In this document: one piece after another, positions 11,934 through 24,700 of the stretch
How positions within the stretch are numbered: position 1 is the first letter of the stretch
How the letters are laid out: each line of letters begins with the position of its first letter
NCBI GenBank assembly: GCA_033819885.1
Contig: JAQYUZ010000048.1
Coordinates: 1 to 64,000, forward strand
From: Microbotryomycetes sp. JL201
Lineage: Eukaryota > Basidiomycota > Microbotryomycetes
Reading direction: 5' to 3'
DNA: 64,000 bases
Translations under genes and position numbers: made by a program
The notes under the pieces: model-generated
Told to the model about the DNA's origin: nothing
The model's input: the letters and a program-made list of their open reading frames with translations, nothing else
Databases searched by the model: none

Positions 11934-13151
11934 ATGCCGACATCGATGACCGACCTTCATCGTTCATACACCCAGTACCAAGTGCAGAGTCGTCAGAATT
12001 ACAGTTACCACAGCTGTCGCGCCCGCGCCTTCATGCTGTGCGCCGTCTTTGACCAAATCTTTGCCGGTGTCCTTCTGCCGACAAAGCCCATTGTTTGTGA
12101 GCTGTCCATTACTTTTTCTGCTGGATCCAACGACACAGAACAATACTTGTCAAAACCTGCATCAGTGAGTGAGACCGCTGCAAACTTGGTCCAAATGATC
12201 CGTCAAGATTTCCAAAGAGTAATACTACAAGTTGAACAAACGAATTTCTTGTTTGGAATATCGATCAGCAACATTCTTCAAGGCTCAAGAGCCTATGCCG
12301 TGCGCATCAGTCTGCACAACGGTCTTGGCTTCGTCGTTCTGACGGTCGCGGCACTTCAGCTGATCTCGCAGCCAGAAACCTTGCTACTGCGTCAGTCGCC
12401 TACGAACTCGGCCAGGCCCAATGTGGATCCCGCTGACTTGCACGCTGCACAGTCAACACCGTAGCAGCCTCTTTAGGACTACGGCAGCATTCTGTCAGCG
12501 ACCTCAGGTTAGGCGAATATTTGCAAGCTGTTTTTGACAGCTTGTTTCCGGGACAATCGGACCAATTCAAGTCCTCAAATTCGCGCTCAGCACCGACTGA
12601 ACTGCACCCAGACCTTGTTCACGAAGCTGCCAGCATAGCTGAAAATGTCAATTCGTTTCTCAAGCGATGCAGCTCGAAAGCTGAGGCGTACCGGTTACTC
12701 GATCCTGGGGCGCGATTACTCACGCTGGTCGTCAGCATTTGGAACGGCGGCGATCCAACGTACAGCGAGTTGCGTCTATTGTGCGGTTCGATGTGCATTC
12801 TAATGCTGCAACCGGCGAATTTCAAACATCACAACGTGAGCTGATACACAACTAGCTGGACGGGACATACTGAGTGGCGGTGCAGTTCTACCAGCTTCTG
12901 CACTCGGCGCCCGGTGAGAAAGGGTGTTTTCAGTCCGCTTGCAAACCGCATCTTACGAAGCTCACCATGCAGTTCTTAGGGAACTGAGCAATCTCACGGG
13001 TATGATTCATGCCACAGACGCGTTCTCGACCTTGGCTCACCTTGCGAGCATGCCGAGCATGAGGTTGCCTCCGCCATCAGGCGAGTCCTCACGTCGGCAT
13101 TCTTTTGGGGGTTTCAGATCAAATCTGATACTTGCGTCCGTCTGGAGTTAG
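11934..13151 (+). CDS. unrecognised family, copy C (related to the 49.3-51.9 kb pair)
   Basis: Exon 1 runs from an ATG at 11934 (or 11946) to 12390; a 62-bp intron (12391-12452, GTCAGT donor, CTGAC branch site, CAG acceptor) joins ETLLL to NTVAASLGL in frame. The second exon contains LQAVFDSLFPG and HPDLVHEAASIAENVNSFL, which match LDKMFEHLFPG/HPEITVQQARGIEKGL and LQGLFDWIFPG/HPRLVKVQAAAIQQGL in the two genes at 49.3-51.9 kb. An upstream region (QTNFLFGISISNILQG) matches their first module. The last part (ASYEAHHAVLREL..) matches their QAFQAVLDAF region, but the join near 12900-12930 needs either an implausible 20-bp intron or a one-base shift, so the 3' end may be mis-modelled or decayed. 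No known domain; predicted mostly helical. Confidence 0.5.
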
Positions 13152-13535
13152 TCCCTTACGGGCCCAGCATAAGTGATCCCAGAATCTACCATTTTTCCCC
13201 CAGAACTTTGCCGACTCAGCCGACATTGCCTGAGACTTCCGACTCGGGAACCAGGGTGAAAATCGATTTCGCCGCCGCGACTACATGAGCTGACAAACGG
13301 TCCTTCTCAGCAGCAGTCCCTATCGCCTTGCCAAGAGAAGCGTGTCGGACGAGATTTCGCCAGAAATTCGAAAAGGCGCTGGTGTTGAATTTATCTTCCC
13401 CACTTCGTGTTAGTGGAGTGACAGTGCAAGCATACCAGCCTTTTACAACAAATCAATCAGCGTGAGAGTGCTGATTGTACAGCTTGGCGTTCCTCCTAAA
13501 ATGTGTTCAAATGCAAAGGTCGTTTCCGTTGCTTC

Positions 13536-15332
13536 TCACACAAACTCTAGCCTGAGCTTGGCTATACCTTGAGCAGACTCTCGCGCAACTGGCCACCTTT
13601 CGCTTGCATGCTTTTCGCATACATGTTGAGCCAGTTCCAGATTCGTCAACACTGTCTGACGACGCCTGCTCAATGTGCCGGTTTGGCCGTTGGGTCCTCC
13701 GTCGAATTGTTCGCGAAGGTAGGTCGAATACGTCAGAGCAACGGCAGCGATCAGAAATTGGCATGACGAACAAGGACCGTCAAGAGCTTGAACACTGCCT
13801 GCAGACGGATCGGCTAGTTGAGCGTCAATCTGCTGCTGCCGCATGTTGTTGAAAATGGCGCTGCTCCACTTGAAAATATGATCGACTGCATGGGGGGTCA
13901 TGTTCGTCTTGGACATTGCTGGTTCTGGACCGCAAGCTGACTGCCTCGCCGAGACGTCTTCGACCATGTTTGCGCTGCTTGAGCGCCTCGAAGACGCAAA
14001 TGTCGTATGAAGGTAGATGGCTGCCACGGCCGACATCGAACTGGCAATCTTTGTGGAACTAACAACCGCTTGCAGCTCGCAAAGCTGTTCCGGGCTGGCT
14101 GTGAGGGTGAGCTTGCTCAAAGCATCCGATGCTAATCGCAAACCGTCTTTGGCGAGGACGTGCAGACTTTCGATACTGGTCCGCAAATGGGTGACCTCAT
14201 CTTGAGGATTTAAATCGTTCGACGACGTGGTGAACAGCCAAGGCAAGCTGGCCTGCTGCAAGAGATCTAGTGCGCGGAACCGTAATCCCGGAGCAAGGGT
14301 CTGAAACAACAAGAAAGGAAAGATTAGTCGGAAGACAGTGAGAATGACTAAAGCGCAACTGACAGACGGCGAGCCAGGTTCGGTAGGGTACCGAACCACG
14401 GATTCGCTCTTGGCAAGAGTCAAAGCATATGGAGCCGACAGCATGTGGCTGAGCACGCCTTCGAGGAACCTCGCCTCCCAGTACAGCCTACGCACTGGTT
14501 CACGAGCGCTGTCTTCGGCGGAAGATGCAACGTCAGACACGTCCAACTTGTGCCAGTTGTGCGCGAGGACTGCGTTGGCGGCTTGATTGACGAGCGCCAA
14601 CGCTTCTTGCTTCTTGCCCAGGCCGAAGCGATGATATGCGGCAAAGAGCTTGATTTGCAAGCTTGCGAGGTTATCCGTCTCGCCCGAAATCATGTCCATG
14701 TCGTTAGGAGATGCAGCTGAGCCGTATGCGAGAGCGAGAACCGCTTGCAACAACGAGACATCGCCAAGTACTTCATTTACGGCGGTCACCTCGGATCCCA
14801 GTAGCGGCAAAAACGCATGAATTCTTGTGAGGTAAGCCATGGTTGGGGCTGCTGTTGCATTATTGACGGCTGACACGTCGTTGCCCGTAGTCGGAAATGT
14901 CGGCAAAGTGAGTTCAGTTGTCGGGTTGGCGAGAACATTGATAACTTCGAGCATCTCGGGCGATGGCTGCTGGATCTCGTTCATTGGTTCTCCAAACGTT
15001 GGAAACAGCATGTCAAACATGTGCGAAACCTCGGGAGACGGCGCTTGCAATTCGGGCAAATAATTCTGCGTCGGTGTCAGAACATTTGCCATCGACCCAG
15101 CGGCTGGATCATAGTTTGTTAGGTGCAAATGGCCAGGGCTCGATGCGAACCCGCTCGGTGTCGACGGGCGAGCGTCCTTGTTCGTCGGTCGACCACGCTT
15201 CTTGGGCGTGGCCATGACGCACTCGGTCCCTGTGCGGAGGCAGCGCTCACATGGCCCCGTTCGGCTCGACCTGACACACTTTGTCTTGGACTGCTTGCAC
15301 CGCTGACATGTTGCCGTCCCCGCCGAGAACAT
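13536..15332 (-). CDS. Zn(II)2Cys6 fungal transcription factor
   Basis: The first true ATG at 15332 gives MFSAGTAT directly before the Gal4-type cluster: CQRCKQSKTKC, then CERCLRTGTEC (spacing CX2CX6CX8CX2CX6C). A basic stretch PKKRGRPTNKDA follows and can act as a nuclear signal. The C-terminal part is a helical region typical of fungal transcription-factor middle homology (YHRFGLGKKQEALALVNQA). A 63-bp intron at 14301-14363 (GTCAGT...TTTCAG) has no stop and keeps frame, so it is easily missed; unspliced it would add a hydrophobic insert (LIFPFLLFQ). The gene is divergent from the ABCG transporter at 15864, and such pairs are often regulator and target. The frame is open upstream of 15332 but without an ATG. 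Confidence 0.85.
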   Translation of the reverse strand: MFSAGTATCQRCKQSKTKCVRSSRTGPCERCLRTGTECVMATPKKRGRPTNKDARPSTPSGFASSPGHLHLTNYDPAAGSMANVLTPTQNYLPELQAPSPEVSHMFDMLFPTFGEPMNEIQQPSPEMLEVINVLANPTTELTLPTFPTTGNDVSAVNNATAAPTMAYLTRIHAFLPLLGSEVTAVNEVLGDVSLLQAVLALAYGSAASPNDMDMISGETDNLASLQIKLFAAYHRFGLGKKQEALALVNQAANAVLAHNWHKLDVSDVASSAEDSAREPVRRLYWEARFLEGVLSHMLSAPYALTLAKSESVVRYPTEPGSPSVSCALVILTVFRLIFPFLLFQTLAPGLRFRALDLLQQASLPWLFTTSSNDLNPQDEVTHLRTSIESLHVLAKDGLRLASDALSKLTLTASPEQLCELQAVVSSTKIASSMSAVAAIYLHTTFASSRRSSSANMVEDVSARQSACGPEPAMSKTNMTPHAVDHIFKWSSAIFNNMRQQQIDAQLADPSAGSVQALDGPCSSCQFLIAAVALTYSTYLREQFDGGPNGQTGTLSRRRQTVLTNLELAQHVCEKHASERWPVARESAQGIAKLRLEFV

Positions 15333-15863
15333 TTGATGATGGCCTTGCGCGTGCTTGGGTCGCCTGCTCAGAACCGTGCCCGCGTCAACCCCAATTTGTG
15401 GGATCGCCGTGACTTGTGCTGGTCGTGGCACGGCGATAGGTGCATCACGTGGTCTGCAGAGAAAATCGCCGAGCACCGTCGGAGGATTTAATTAATCGCC
15501 GAGACTGCAACGGAGAACGCCGAGAAGCCCCCCAGTCGGAACGAATTACTCATAGAACAAATGGTTCCAGCACAATGCCGCACGATCGAGGGTTTCGGGA
15601 TAAAGCGAGCGCGTCTATGCTGCTTGCCCGCGTATTCGCTCAATTTGAGCGAAAGCCGACAGTATGCCTGCACGCAAAGGCCCTATTCGCCCTGCAGATA
15701 TGTCTGTTCGGACCAGTAGCGCTCAGGCGACTTTCACGCGCCTCGGCGGTTCGGAGCTTCGGGTCTTTTTTGGCTCCGAAGTATAATCGCCGAGGAGCCA
15801 CAGTACAAATAGCTGGTTCTCGTCTGGATCGCTCTATTTCTCCTTCTTTTCAAAGATTCAACC
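15333..15863. promoter_or_regulatory. divergent promoter with five CGCCGAG elements
   Basis: This 531-bp gap separates the starts of the Zn2Cys6 factor (-) and the ABCG transporter (+). CGCCGAG occurs at 15467-15473, 15497-15503, 15518-15524 and 15788-15794 on the + strand and at 15742-15748 on the - strand. Three of the + strand copies share the longer AATCGCCGAG. The CGG-containing core fits the half-site type bound by Zn2Cys6 proteins; that the neighbouring factor binds here is inference. Confidence 0.6.
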
Positions 15864-17931
15864 ATGTCCTCAGGCGATGTCGAGGTGGCTCAGCCAACTA
15901 ATGCTCTCGCCAACGAGCAAGAGCAAGTAACCCTCTCTTGGGACGACGTCTCCTTCGTGACCGGAAAGGCTCAGACCCAGTTGTTGCACGCTGTGAGCGG
16001 CCAGGTCAGCTCCGGAGAGCTCCTTGCAGTCCTGGGTCCGTCCGGCGCCGGCAAATCAACATTCTTAGACGTGATTTCTCGAAGAAAGCCAGTCTCCACG
16101 GGTACAGTAAGTTCCAACTGTGGCATCTCACTTCCGGCTTGCATACATATCCAAACGACTCTTGCTGACGCTCAAATGTCTAGATTGCGCTCAACGGTGA
16201 CCGGGATTTCGATCCAGCAGAGGTCATGTCCTACGTTGAGCAAGACGATGCATTGCTCGGCGTGCTAACTGTGCGCGAAACGGTTCGATTCGCCGCCAGA
16301 CTAGCGTTACCCCGCTCTGTCAGTCGGAAACAGATCGACGAGCGCGTGGACGGTACTCTGGCCTCGCTCGGACTCGCTGGCGTCGCAGAGAATCGTATTG
16401 GCACGCCGATCCAACGCGGCATCAGCGGTGGTCAGCGTCGTCGAGTGACTCTGGCGTGCTCTGTGGTCGTGCACCCGCGCGTGCTCATTCTCGACGAGGT
16501 CACGTCCGGCCTCGACAGCGTTGCTGCGCGCGAGGTCATTTCTGCTGTCAAGCGCGTCGCGAAAGAGACGAAAGCCGCTGTCGTCTGCACCATCCACCAG
16601 CCCTCGTACGACACATTAGCGCTCTTCGACAAGGTCACATTCCTTGCTCAGGGTCGGACGGTCTTCTCTGGAGCGCCACAGGAGATCGCGCCCTACTTGT
16701 CTCGACACCTGAATTTCGACGTGCCGTCATTCGCAAACCCCGCCGATAGAATGATGGATCTTTTGAACCAGGATTTTGAATCTACTCGAGGAGCCCTCAC
16801 GCCGCTTGATTTTGCGGAAAAGTGGAACCAATTCCATCCGCAAAGTAAGGATGAGCACGAGACCACAAGCAGTAAAGCCAGCGTTCGAGGGGTCGGTTTA
16901 CTCTGCAAAACACAGTTGTTCAGCTTGCCTTCAGTCATCAACAGCCTATCGCAGACGTACACTCTCTGTCACCGCAACTTGCTCAACTACTCGCGCAATC
17001 TTCTTGCCTTCGGCGTCCGTCTTGCGATGTATGCTGGTATGGGGTTACTTGTAGCCACCATGTGAGTAATTCGTAATTCGGTTCTGTCTGCCTGACTTGT
17101 GCGCTAACCACTGGGCGGGAACTTTAAAGCTGGCTCCATCTGCCCCAGACCGATGCCGCCATCAATGATCGCCTCTCGGTGCTGTTCTACGGCGTAGCCT
17201 TCCTCAGCTTCAGTCAGTCTATTCTCGGTCTCGCAGTCTGGCGCTTCTTGCTGACCCGGCATCGGTTCACAGTGAGTGTTGCTGGAATTCCAGCGTTCTT
17301 GGAGGAGAGGGCTTTATTCTTGCGAGAACGTCGCAATGGCCTATACGGTCCGGTCCCATTCGTCGTCGCAAATTCATTGGTATCGGCGCCGTTCATGCTC
17401 TTGGCGTCCTTGCTGTTCACTGTCATTGCGTACTGGGCCGTGCCGCTGCGTGGTGGCGCTCGAGTCTGGTTCCGCTTCGTCGCCACCCTATTTGTGTCGG
17501 TCTACATCGCAGAGACGCAAAGCATCCTCATTGCATCTGTCGTTCCTATCTTTGTAGCCGCACTCGCTCTCACCGCGTTCGCGAATGGACTCTGGATGAG
17601 TGTGCAGGGCTATTTCATCCGCCTGCCACAAATGCCTGGGTTCTGGCGCAGCTGGGTGCACTACATCGACTACGAGACCTGGAGCTGGCAGCTATTGGTC
17701 GCCAACGAATTCCGCGGCGTCGATTTCTCATGCAGAACGGTCAATGACGTTTGCTCTTGCCAGTTTGCCCCGGCATCGTCGGGTTCTTCCTGCGCAATCG
17801 CGGGACAGGACGTTCTCGAGGTGCTCGGTATCGGTGGAACCAATATGGGACAGGCTTTCGGCATCCTCATCGCCATCATGATGGTGTACAGGGTCCTGCT
17901 GTTACTTGCTGTTACATTCAAGCGACGCTAG
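15864..17931 (+). CDS. ABCG half-size transporter
   Basis: Four exons: 15864-16106, 16184-17061, 17130-17212 and 17273-17931. The nucleotide-binding domain comes first, as in ABCG/WBC half transporters: Walker A GPSGAGKST, signature ISGGQRRRV, Walker B VLILDEVTSGLDS (Val where Pro is usual), switch IHQPSYD. The membrane domain follows, with LLNYSRNLLAFGVRLAMY, FLSFMSVAGIPAFLEERA (formed exactly across the last splice), RERRNGLYGP and six predicted helices. The 60-bp intron 17213-17272 has a GTCAGT donor, keeps frame and has no stop. The loop near the C-terminus has several Cys (CRTVNDVCSCQ). Half transporters dimerise to export lipids, drugs or pigments. The divergent regulator suggests inducible detoxification or export. 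Confidence 0.92.
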
Positions 17932-18334
17932 GAGGTTTGCATTCTTCCCGTTTCTCTTTCAATGCATTCAAACGTTGTGCAATAGACACATCAGTGTTCA
18001 GACATGCTTTGCTATTATTTTCGCTTCGCTGTGCTCATTTGACTGATCGTCGCGGCGACGTTCTAGAGCAGTGGACGAGTGAACACTACTAGTTTCAAGT
18101 AGACTGCAACCGGAAAGCTTTCGCCGAAGCAGCAGTAGTTTCGGGTGTGATCTGCAACGAGCCGATTTCACGTGCCAGCCAGCGTCCGACGTCATTGCAC
18201 TCTGTCAACAACCTGCGGCGCGCCGAGCATCAACGACTGAAGCAACTAAGGTCAATCAACACTTCAAGCTGTCCGTGCTCGTATGAACAGCACAGCGTAG
18301 CGTGGCTCTGCGCACACAGACAGGAGCGTTCTCG

Positions 18335-21300
18335 ATGCTCGACCAGCTGTACGGCAAGCCGAGCGAGAGCTGGCGCAGGGCACAGGTAGCCGCACCTTTC
18401 AAGCGAGCTCATCCCGGAGCCTGCAGCTGACGATAGGCGCTCGACAGGTTGTGCTCGTGCTTCTGTTCTGGGTCAGCCGCATCACGCATGGCAACAGGCG
18501 CGGACCGCCGCTCGTCAGGCGCTGGAACAGGGCTTTGAGCAGATTCACTCCATGGCAGATCATTGTATCGACTTTGACGGCCGTGTACGCCATCAGGAAC
18601 GGCGACGCCTTGCTCGGCTTGACCGCTCCCGACCCGCTCGCCCGTCTGTATTCGAGGAATTATTTCAGGTGGGCACTGCAAGGCAATCAAAGAAAATATC
18701 TCAGGCTGATATGATACGCCTCCGCCCGCAGAGCAACTTGGATCACGACAGCTCTCGACGCTGGTTTCGCCACCGCAATGACAATCAGGTGGAAGTGGCT
18801 CAGAGACATCGCTTCCCTGCTTTTTGCGGCATATTACCTCTTCTTTGCTCAAGAGGCAGATGACAAGGTTGGCTGTGCCCAGGTGGGTAGGTGCAAAGGC
18901 TGATCAGTTCTCCTCCGATTTTAGCTGCGCAAATACCGGGCGGTATGCACCGTCGAGATGATGCGGGTAACTTGGGAAAAGACAACCAATCCGTACATAC
19001 GATTTGCCACGCGTAAAGACCGACCTCATGTACCGTTACGGCGCAAAATTTTGCTCCCAAGACCTGGCAGCTCGCCGTATTCGTCAGCAAATCTTCCGCC
19101 CTCCTTCGCACGCTCAACAAACTCATTTTCTCTTCTACAGAAAACCGATCGTCGCATGGCTGTTCTTCAGTGGTTCTGACGAGGAGCTGTCCCAGCAAAC
19201 AGAGCTCATCTTTGACTTGCCCGGTGGAGGATTCATCTGCATGACCCCCGAACACCACGAAGAGAGGATCAGGAGATGGACAATTCGGACAGGCCGGCCG
19301 GTGATCAGCTTCGACTATGGCAAAGTAAGCTTCTGCCACGGTTTCGCTGTCGACCGTGTCTGACAGACTTGTGCAGGCTCCCGAGTACCCTTATCCCTTC
19401 GCAATTGACGAGATGTTTGATGCCTACAAGCTGCTGCACGAATGTAAAGGCAAAATCATCGGCATGAGTGGCCAGACTTTAAACGTTGTCTTGACTGGCG
19501 ATTCCGCGTAAGCACCAGCACGTATTAAATTGATCCAAGCGATTGACTAGACATCTCCAGCGGCGCAAATATCGCCACTGTCATGCTGATCAAAATTCTC
19601 GAAACCCAGCCTCGACTGCCCAAGCCCGTCTCGATGGTTTTTGCCTACGCCGCGCTCTCTTTCCATTTCACGTCCTGGATGCCCTCATCAGACCTCAAAG
19701 TTCTGCGATCAGAATCTTCGGCAAATATTCAAGGCCTGCTGAGGGGCAAGGATCACCTCGAACACCGATCGCCGCTGTCTGTTGTCGAAGATGTTGTGAC
19801 TCGGCCAAAGATTCGGCGACGAAGGACGGCCAGCTGGGGCAAAAGTTTGACAAGGAATTTGTCAACCTCGCCCGCTCGACTTTTTCGCTCGACAGCAGAA
19901 GGTTTGAACAATGCAGAAGCTGGAGAAGACGGAGACGACGAAGACGATTCTGGCGTACCAGAAGAAGACAAGACAGTGTCGGAAAGAGTAGTGTTCTGGG
20001 ATGGCAAGCATCAGCAGACGCAGAAACAATTGCAAGCGGAAGCAGATCGGGCTGGCCAGAAGGTGTTGGCAAAGGCGAAGCAGCCACTCGAGACGAAGCT
20101 CGCCATGACGTCCAGGACGGCCTTCTTCAATGGTCAGCTGTAGTTCTTACAAGACTGAAGGCGAAAACGTTGGCACTGACTTGCGGGTCCATCATCCAGA
20201 CCGTATTATCTCGCCGCCAATGGTGAGCGTTCTGCCTCAGACTCTTTTTCTGAAGCAGCTGACAACATCATCTTGCCAGTGCCGAGCAATGGCCTTGTTG
20301 TATATCGGTCCCAACAACGCCCCGGACATGCACTCTGATTACCACATTTCCCCAATCTTCACTCCCGCCAACCTTCTTGCGCAGTTCCCACCCGTCTACC
20401 TGTCGTGTGGCGAACGCGACCCCTTCGTTGACGATGTAAGTTTCTCGACGATTCCGATGACTTATTTTGACATCTCTTTGTAGACGGTCATCTTCGCTGG
20501 CAAGCTGCGAGATGCCAAGGAGGCGCGCAAGCTCGAGCTTTTGGCGAAAGAAAACAAGTTTGGAGAGAGCTTGCGCATGTCGGGTTCGGCATCCAAGCGC
20601 GACCCTATCTTGGAAGAGCATGAAGATGATTGGGTTGACATGCGGATTTTGGAGGGCTGGAGTCACGGGTACTTGCAGGTCAGAAGGTTCTCTCCGAGGC
20701 TCGAAAAGGAATCGACCTGATTGTCTTTGCAGATGGTCGCGCTCTTGCCGGAAGCCGAACATGCCATCAACATGATGGCGGACTCGATCACTGAGTCTTT
20801 TGACCGCCATCAGGCCAAGACGAACAAAGCGAGACAGGAACAAGAGCAGACGCCACCTCGAATCACGAGCCCGGCCCGAGCCAAGTTCGGCAGTCCAGCG
20901 ACGGGCGCGACACTCAAGCCTAACTCGACATCCGAGTCTGAAAAGGACGACGAGGTCAACGTGCTCTCATTCACTCCGAGGCGCAGGCGGCCGTCTCCTT
21001 CACAGTCTCGCGCTGAATCGCCTCTGCCTGGTTCTTTGTCTCCACCTCCGCCCACTGCCCGTCGCCTGAGGTCCAGCTCATCGGAAGATGGCGCTGCGAG
21101 CACTTCGACGGATGCAACAAGTCGGTCGCTCTTGTCCCCTGACAGCGGCCTGTCACCATCAAGTCTTGGATCCGCTTGGGCCGACTCGTCCACCGCTTTC
21201 TCTTCCCTCTCGCCAGGAGTCGAGGCTGACGGACGGAAATTTGTATCCACTAACATCATGTCACCTGCCGAACACGCATTGAAAGATGAGCTCGCGTCGA

Positions 21301-21611
21301 CTCTGCCAGCTCGGAGTCGATCTTCTACGAACGAGTCGCGCAACCCTCCACCGGTTGTCGTCAGCAGCGACGACGACAAGCCAAGCAAGATCATGAAACA
21401 AGGCCGCTCGGGATCATTCGGAGGGACGCCGCTCTCCTCGAGCTCGCCCACTCCGAGTTTGCCCGCCAACTTGATTGATGCAAAGGAATTGCTGCGAAGA
21501 AGACGCGATGACGTCGTGTACGGAATCAGCGCCACGAACAGTGCAGTGGCTTCAGATGAAGAAGAAGACGTGACGCGGTCCAAGGCAAGAACGACGAAGT
21601 CGAAAGCTTGA
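18335..21611 (+). CDS. hormone-sensitive-lipase-type alpha/beta hydrolase
   Basis: Exon 1 (18335-18385) encodes MLDQLYGKPSESWRRAQ and joins over a 62-bp intron to VVLVLLFWVSRI, a membrane-associated N-terminal helix. Further exons read PWQIIVSTLTAVYAIR, VTWEKTTNPYIRF, IVAWLFFSG, LIFDLPGGGFICMTPEHHEE (the HGGG-like oxyanion loop), APEYPYPFAIDE, GDSAGANIATVM (nucleophile Ser), YLSCGERDPFVDD (Asp) and EGWSHGYLQM (His), a complete catalytic set. A long insert of about 150 charged residues lies between nucleophile and acid, and a disordered Ser/Pro tail of about 280 residues follows the His. Likely a lipase or steryl/acyl esterase on ER or lipid droplets; the substrate is not visible. At least nine introns, several with GTCAGC/GTCAGA donors. 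Confidence 0.87.
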
Positions 21612-21710
21612 TTCGTGATTCATGTAACTCTTGACTACGGAGCTTGTTCGTCGCTTACTCTAATCCGTCAGTGGTTTGCATTTACAACATTTTGAGCATA
21701 AAGACGTTTT

Positions 21711-24700
21711 TCAGCCACGTCTCAGTCTTTCGACCAACTTTTGGATTTGTCTGGCCGTTTGTTGATCATAGTGATCTGTGTCGTCCTCGCCAGACTCGGC
21801 TGCTGTCATATGGAGTTCTGCAAATTCTTGCAACGCCTTGATCAATCTCGACCTTGCTTTCGGGTCGTTCTTCAATCCTCTGAGTACGATTTCTTGATTC
21901 TGCGAATTGTCGAGCATGACCAGTCCGAGCGTAATTCCAGCGTACCCGTTAATGAAAGAATTGTTGAGCTAGTCACATTCTCAAAGAGTCGTCAACATGG
22001 AACGTTTCAGAGGCTGGAGTAGTGGTAGACTTGCCTCGTTTGAGCTGTCTTTCAACGGATCGAGGTACAACGCCGATAGGCGATCAAGGGCAGAGGTTCG
22101 GTTTGGACAGTGACATTGAAGTGTGCATTTTCGATCCATCCGACAAGTTGCGTCAATAGCTAGGCGCGCACACAGGTTTCCTTTAGCACAAAGTTCTCTC
22201 TATGAAGGTTCGAAGGCGGAGAAGACTCACTAGTTGTCCGCAAGTCATTTTGCACGTGCTCGACAGACTCGACAAGGTTCGTCAGAACGCCCAGAGAGAG
22301 ACAAAGAATGTCAAACTTGATGTCCTCCTTGATCCGCTTCCGCGCATCGGTGCTCAAGTCCGCAACAGCAGAATCTGTCTTGGAGTCCGGACTGGATGAC
22401 AGGCTTTTGAATCGGCGAACCGTGTCCTTGTCTTGTGTGCGAGCGGTGACGATCAATTTGACTAGGACGCTGACAATACCCGGCACTTCCGCCAACGCTG
22501 TCGACCAGTCTGAATCATTCGTTGTGAGGTCGATCATGAATCGCAAGGCGCTCAACAGGTTGTCAAGAGCTGCCGACGTCAACTTGTCGGAATCGACGCC
22601 TTCGTACTGGCGCACAACAAGAATATGACAGGCAAGCACGAGATTGACGAGCGCAAGAGAAAGTGCAGCCCGTTGCGAGTTCAATAGTGCGACGGCCAAT
22701 GGTGTAGCTGATGTCGTTGTCTCGAAGACTCTCAGGCACAAATCAATGATGTAGATGTTGATTGAATCATCGGACGGCAAAAGCTCCTGTCGGGTTTGGT
22801 ATCAGCATTTAGATTCGGATCGACGAGCATCGAAATTTGCTCACCAAGCCCCGCTCGTACTTGGCAAATCTGGCCTGCAAGCCAGAACATTCTGCTACAA
22901 AGCTGAAGACGACGGTCTGGAATGTTCCAGAGATGCAGAGCATTTGCTGCGGCTGAAAGATGGACCGAGGTGCATAGGAAGAAACGATCGATATGCCTAG
23001 CAGAGCTAGCGACCGGACCGAAATCTGCAAAGAAAGCTCAGCCAGCGCGAAGTTTGTCAAAGGCACTTGACTGACCGCGAGCGTTCCCGGCTCAAGCAAA
23101 TTGAATTCATCAATGGTTTTTCGCAACGACGCCAACTGCAAGCCGACCTCGTCAACAATTTGACTCTGCCCACCCTGGAAAAGACTTACATATCGAGCAT
23201 CACTTTTTGACAGAGATTTTCCTTTCGCAAACCCCCCGCCAATCTCGTCTCTAGACCAATCTCGTTCAAGAGCTGCGCCGAAGAACGACAGCAGATCGCT
23301 CGTCTCCGTCTCATAGGCGTCCGCCGGACTGCTTGAAGGCCTGAAAGCTGAATCCGATATCCGGCAAAGGGCTTCGGCTATTCGCTGGTCACGAACGAGC
23401 ACGACAACCAAGAATGCCAGTGCCGAGTCGAGGATCTTGCCAAACCGCTTTCAGCTCTTGTCCAGAGATCTTCCAGACGATCAACACTTACCTGATCGCC
23501 GTCACCAGCCCCCGCTCGTCTGAATTGCATGTACACGCGCTCGTCAAAGCCAGAAGATTTCAGCTTTTTGAAAAAGTCTCGATCTTGCATCCGTCGAAGG
23601 ATTTCCAGAGCACTGGTTAGACGCGTCAGTGGAATTATGAGAAAGCCAAGCTACACGCTCAACTTACGCAGATCTTCGCCCCGGCAATGAATCGTCCGCT
23701 TGTAAACCCTCCATCAAGTAATTCAACTCGTCAACAAATCTTGAGCTCTCTCCTTTCGCCCTCAGCTGTGAGACGCTCCTCAGTTGACTCGCTTTTAGGC
23801 TCTGCTCGTCCTCTTCATCTTGATCAATGCCCAGCATCTCCCTCATGGCAGAGTACGATCTCCGTTCCGTTGGCTTGCGAGGTATTTGCGGCAACATTCT
23901 CGAAATGATGCCATTGGAAGCCGGTGTGGCGCTTGCGAGGGGCGAATTACGTATCTCAGGCTGAGAATTTTTGCCGAGAAGCATCTCCTCTTCCTCGACG
24001 TCCGGCTTGAAGCTGCGAGAGCCGCCATAGGTTTTTCTGGACCCGACGTTACCGCGTGGACCTATCTGCACGGCTTCCGCGTTCAAGCTCGCCATGCGGT
24101 GAACTGGCCTAGAGTTGATCTTGAGGGGGGATACGGCGTGGCCGGGGGCCAAGACTGTAGGTAAAGGGGAATTCGGCCTTGGCGAGTGAGTCGGCGTCCG
24201 GGAAGGACTGAGAGCGGCAGTCGGCGTTCGTTCCCTGGGCAAGACATCGCTTCTTGAGTCGCCCATATTGCTTTGATTGTCCTCGGTTGTGTCGTCTGAC
24301 TCTAATTCATGGTGAGCGCTTGGCTGTCTCAATAAGCCGGTCCGCGGAACAGCACTCACCTTGAATGAAGGTCTTTGTCTTTCCCTTGAGCCGCGCAGCC
24401 AGGCTCGTCGCAGCGCTCTTGCCCTTACTTTTGCTGGCCACTTTAGCATTCACGGCAAAGTTCTCAAATACCCTCGACAGGTCTCGTGCAGGGCTCTTGA
24501 GCGCATCAACAGACACATCCGGCTGAGTAGACTGAAGTCCGATTTTCTCTTGCTCATCGCCTACTGATGACGATGTGGCGTTGCCTTTTCGACTAGGTGA
24601 TGTCTGTGACAACTCGCGCTTTCGCTTGGTCGGCGACTGTGAATTCGCAGATTGTTGGACGCTGTTGCCATCCTCCAGTGCAGATGCAAGTCGTGTCTTT

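Noticed and set aside
12905-12927. A 20-bp intron (GTGAGA..TTTCAG) in copy C
   Set aside because: Too short to be spliced. The in-frame match downstream more likely reflects a different exon border, a sequence error or gene decay.
15333-15476. Longer N-terminus for the Zn2Cys6 factor from 15476
   Set aside because: The codon at 15476 is GTG; there is no ATG in that frame before 15332, and the region overlaps the CGCCGAG cluster.
20810-21583. A 257-codon open frame on the minus strand
   Set aside because: It is the antisense of the disordered Ser/Pro-rich tail of the lipase, whose codon pattern creates long reverse frames.
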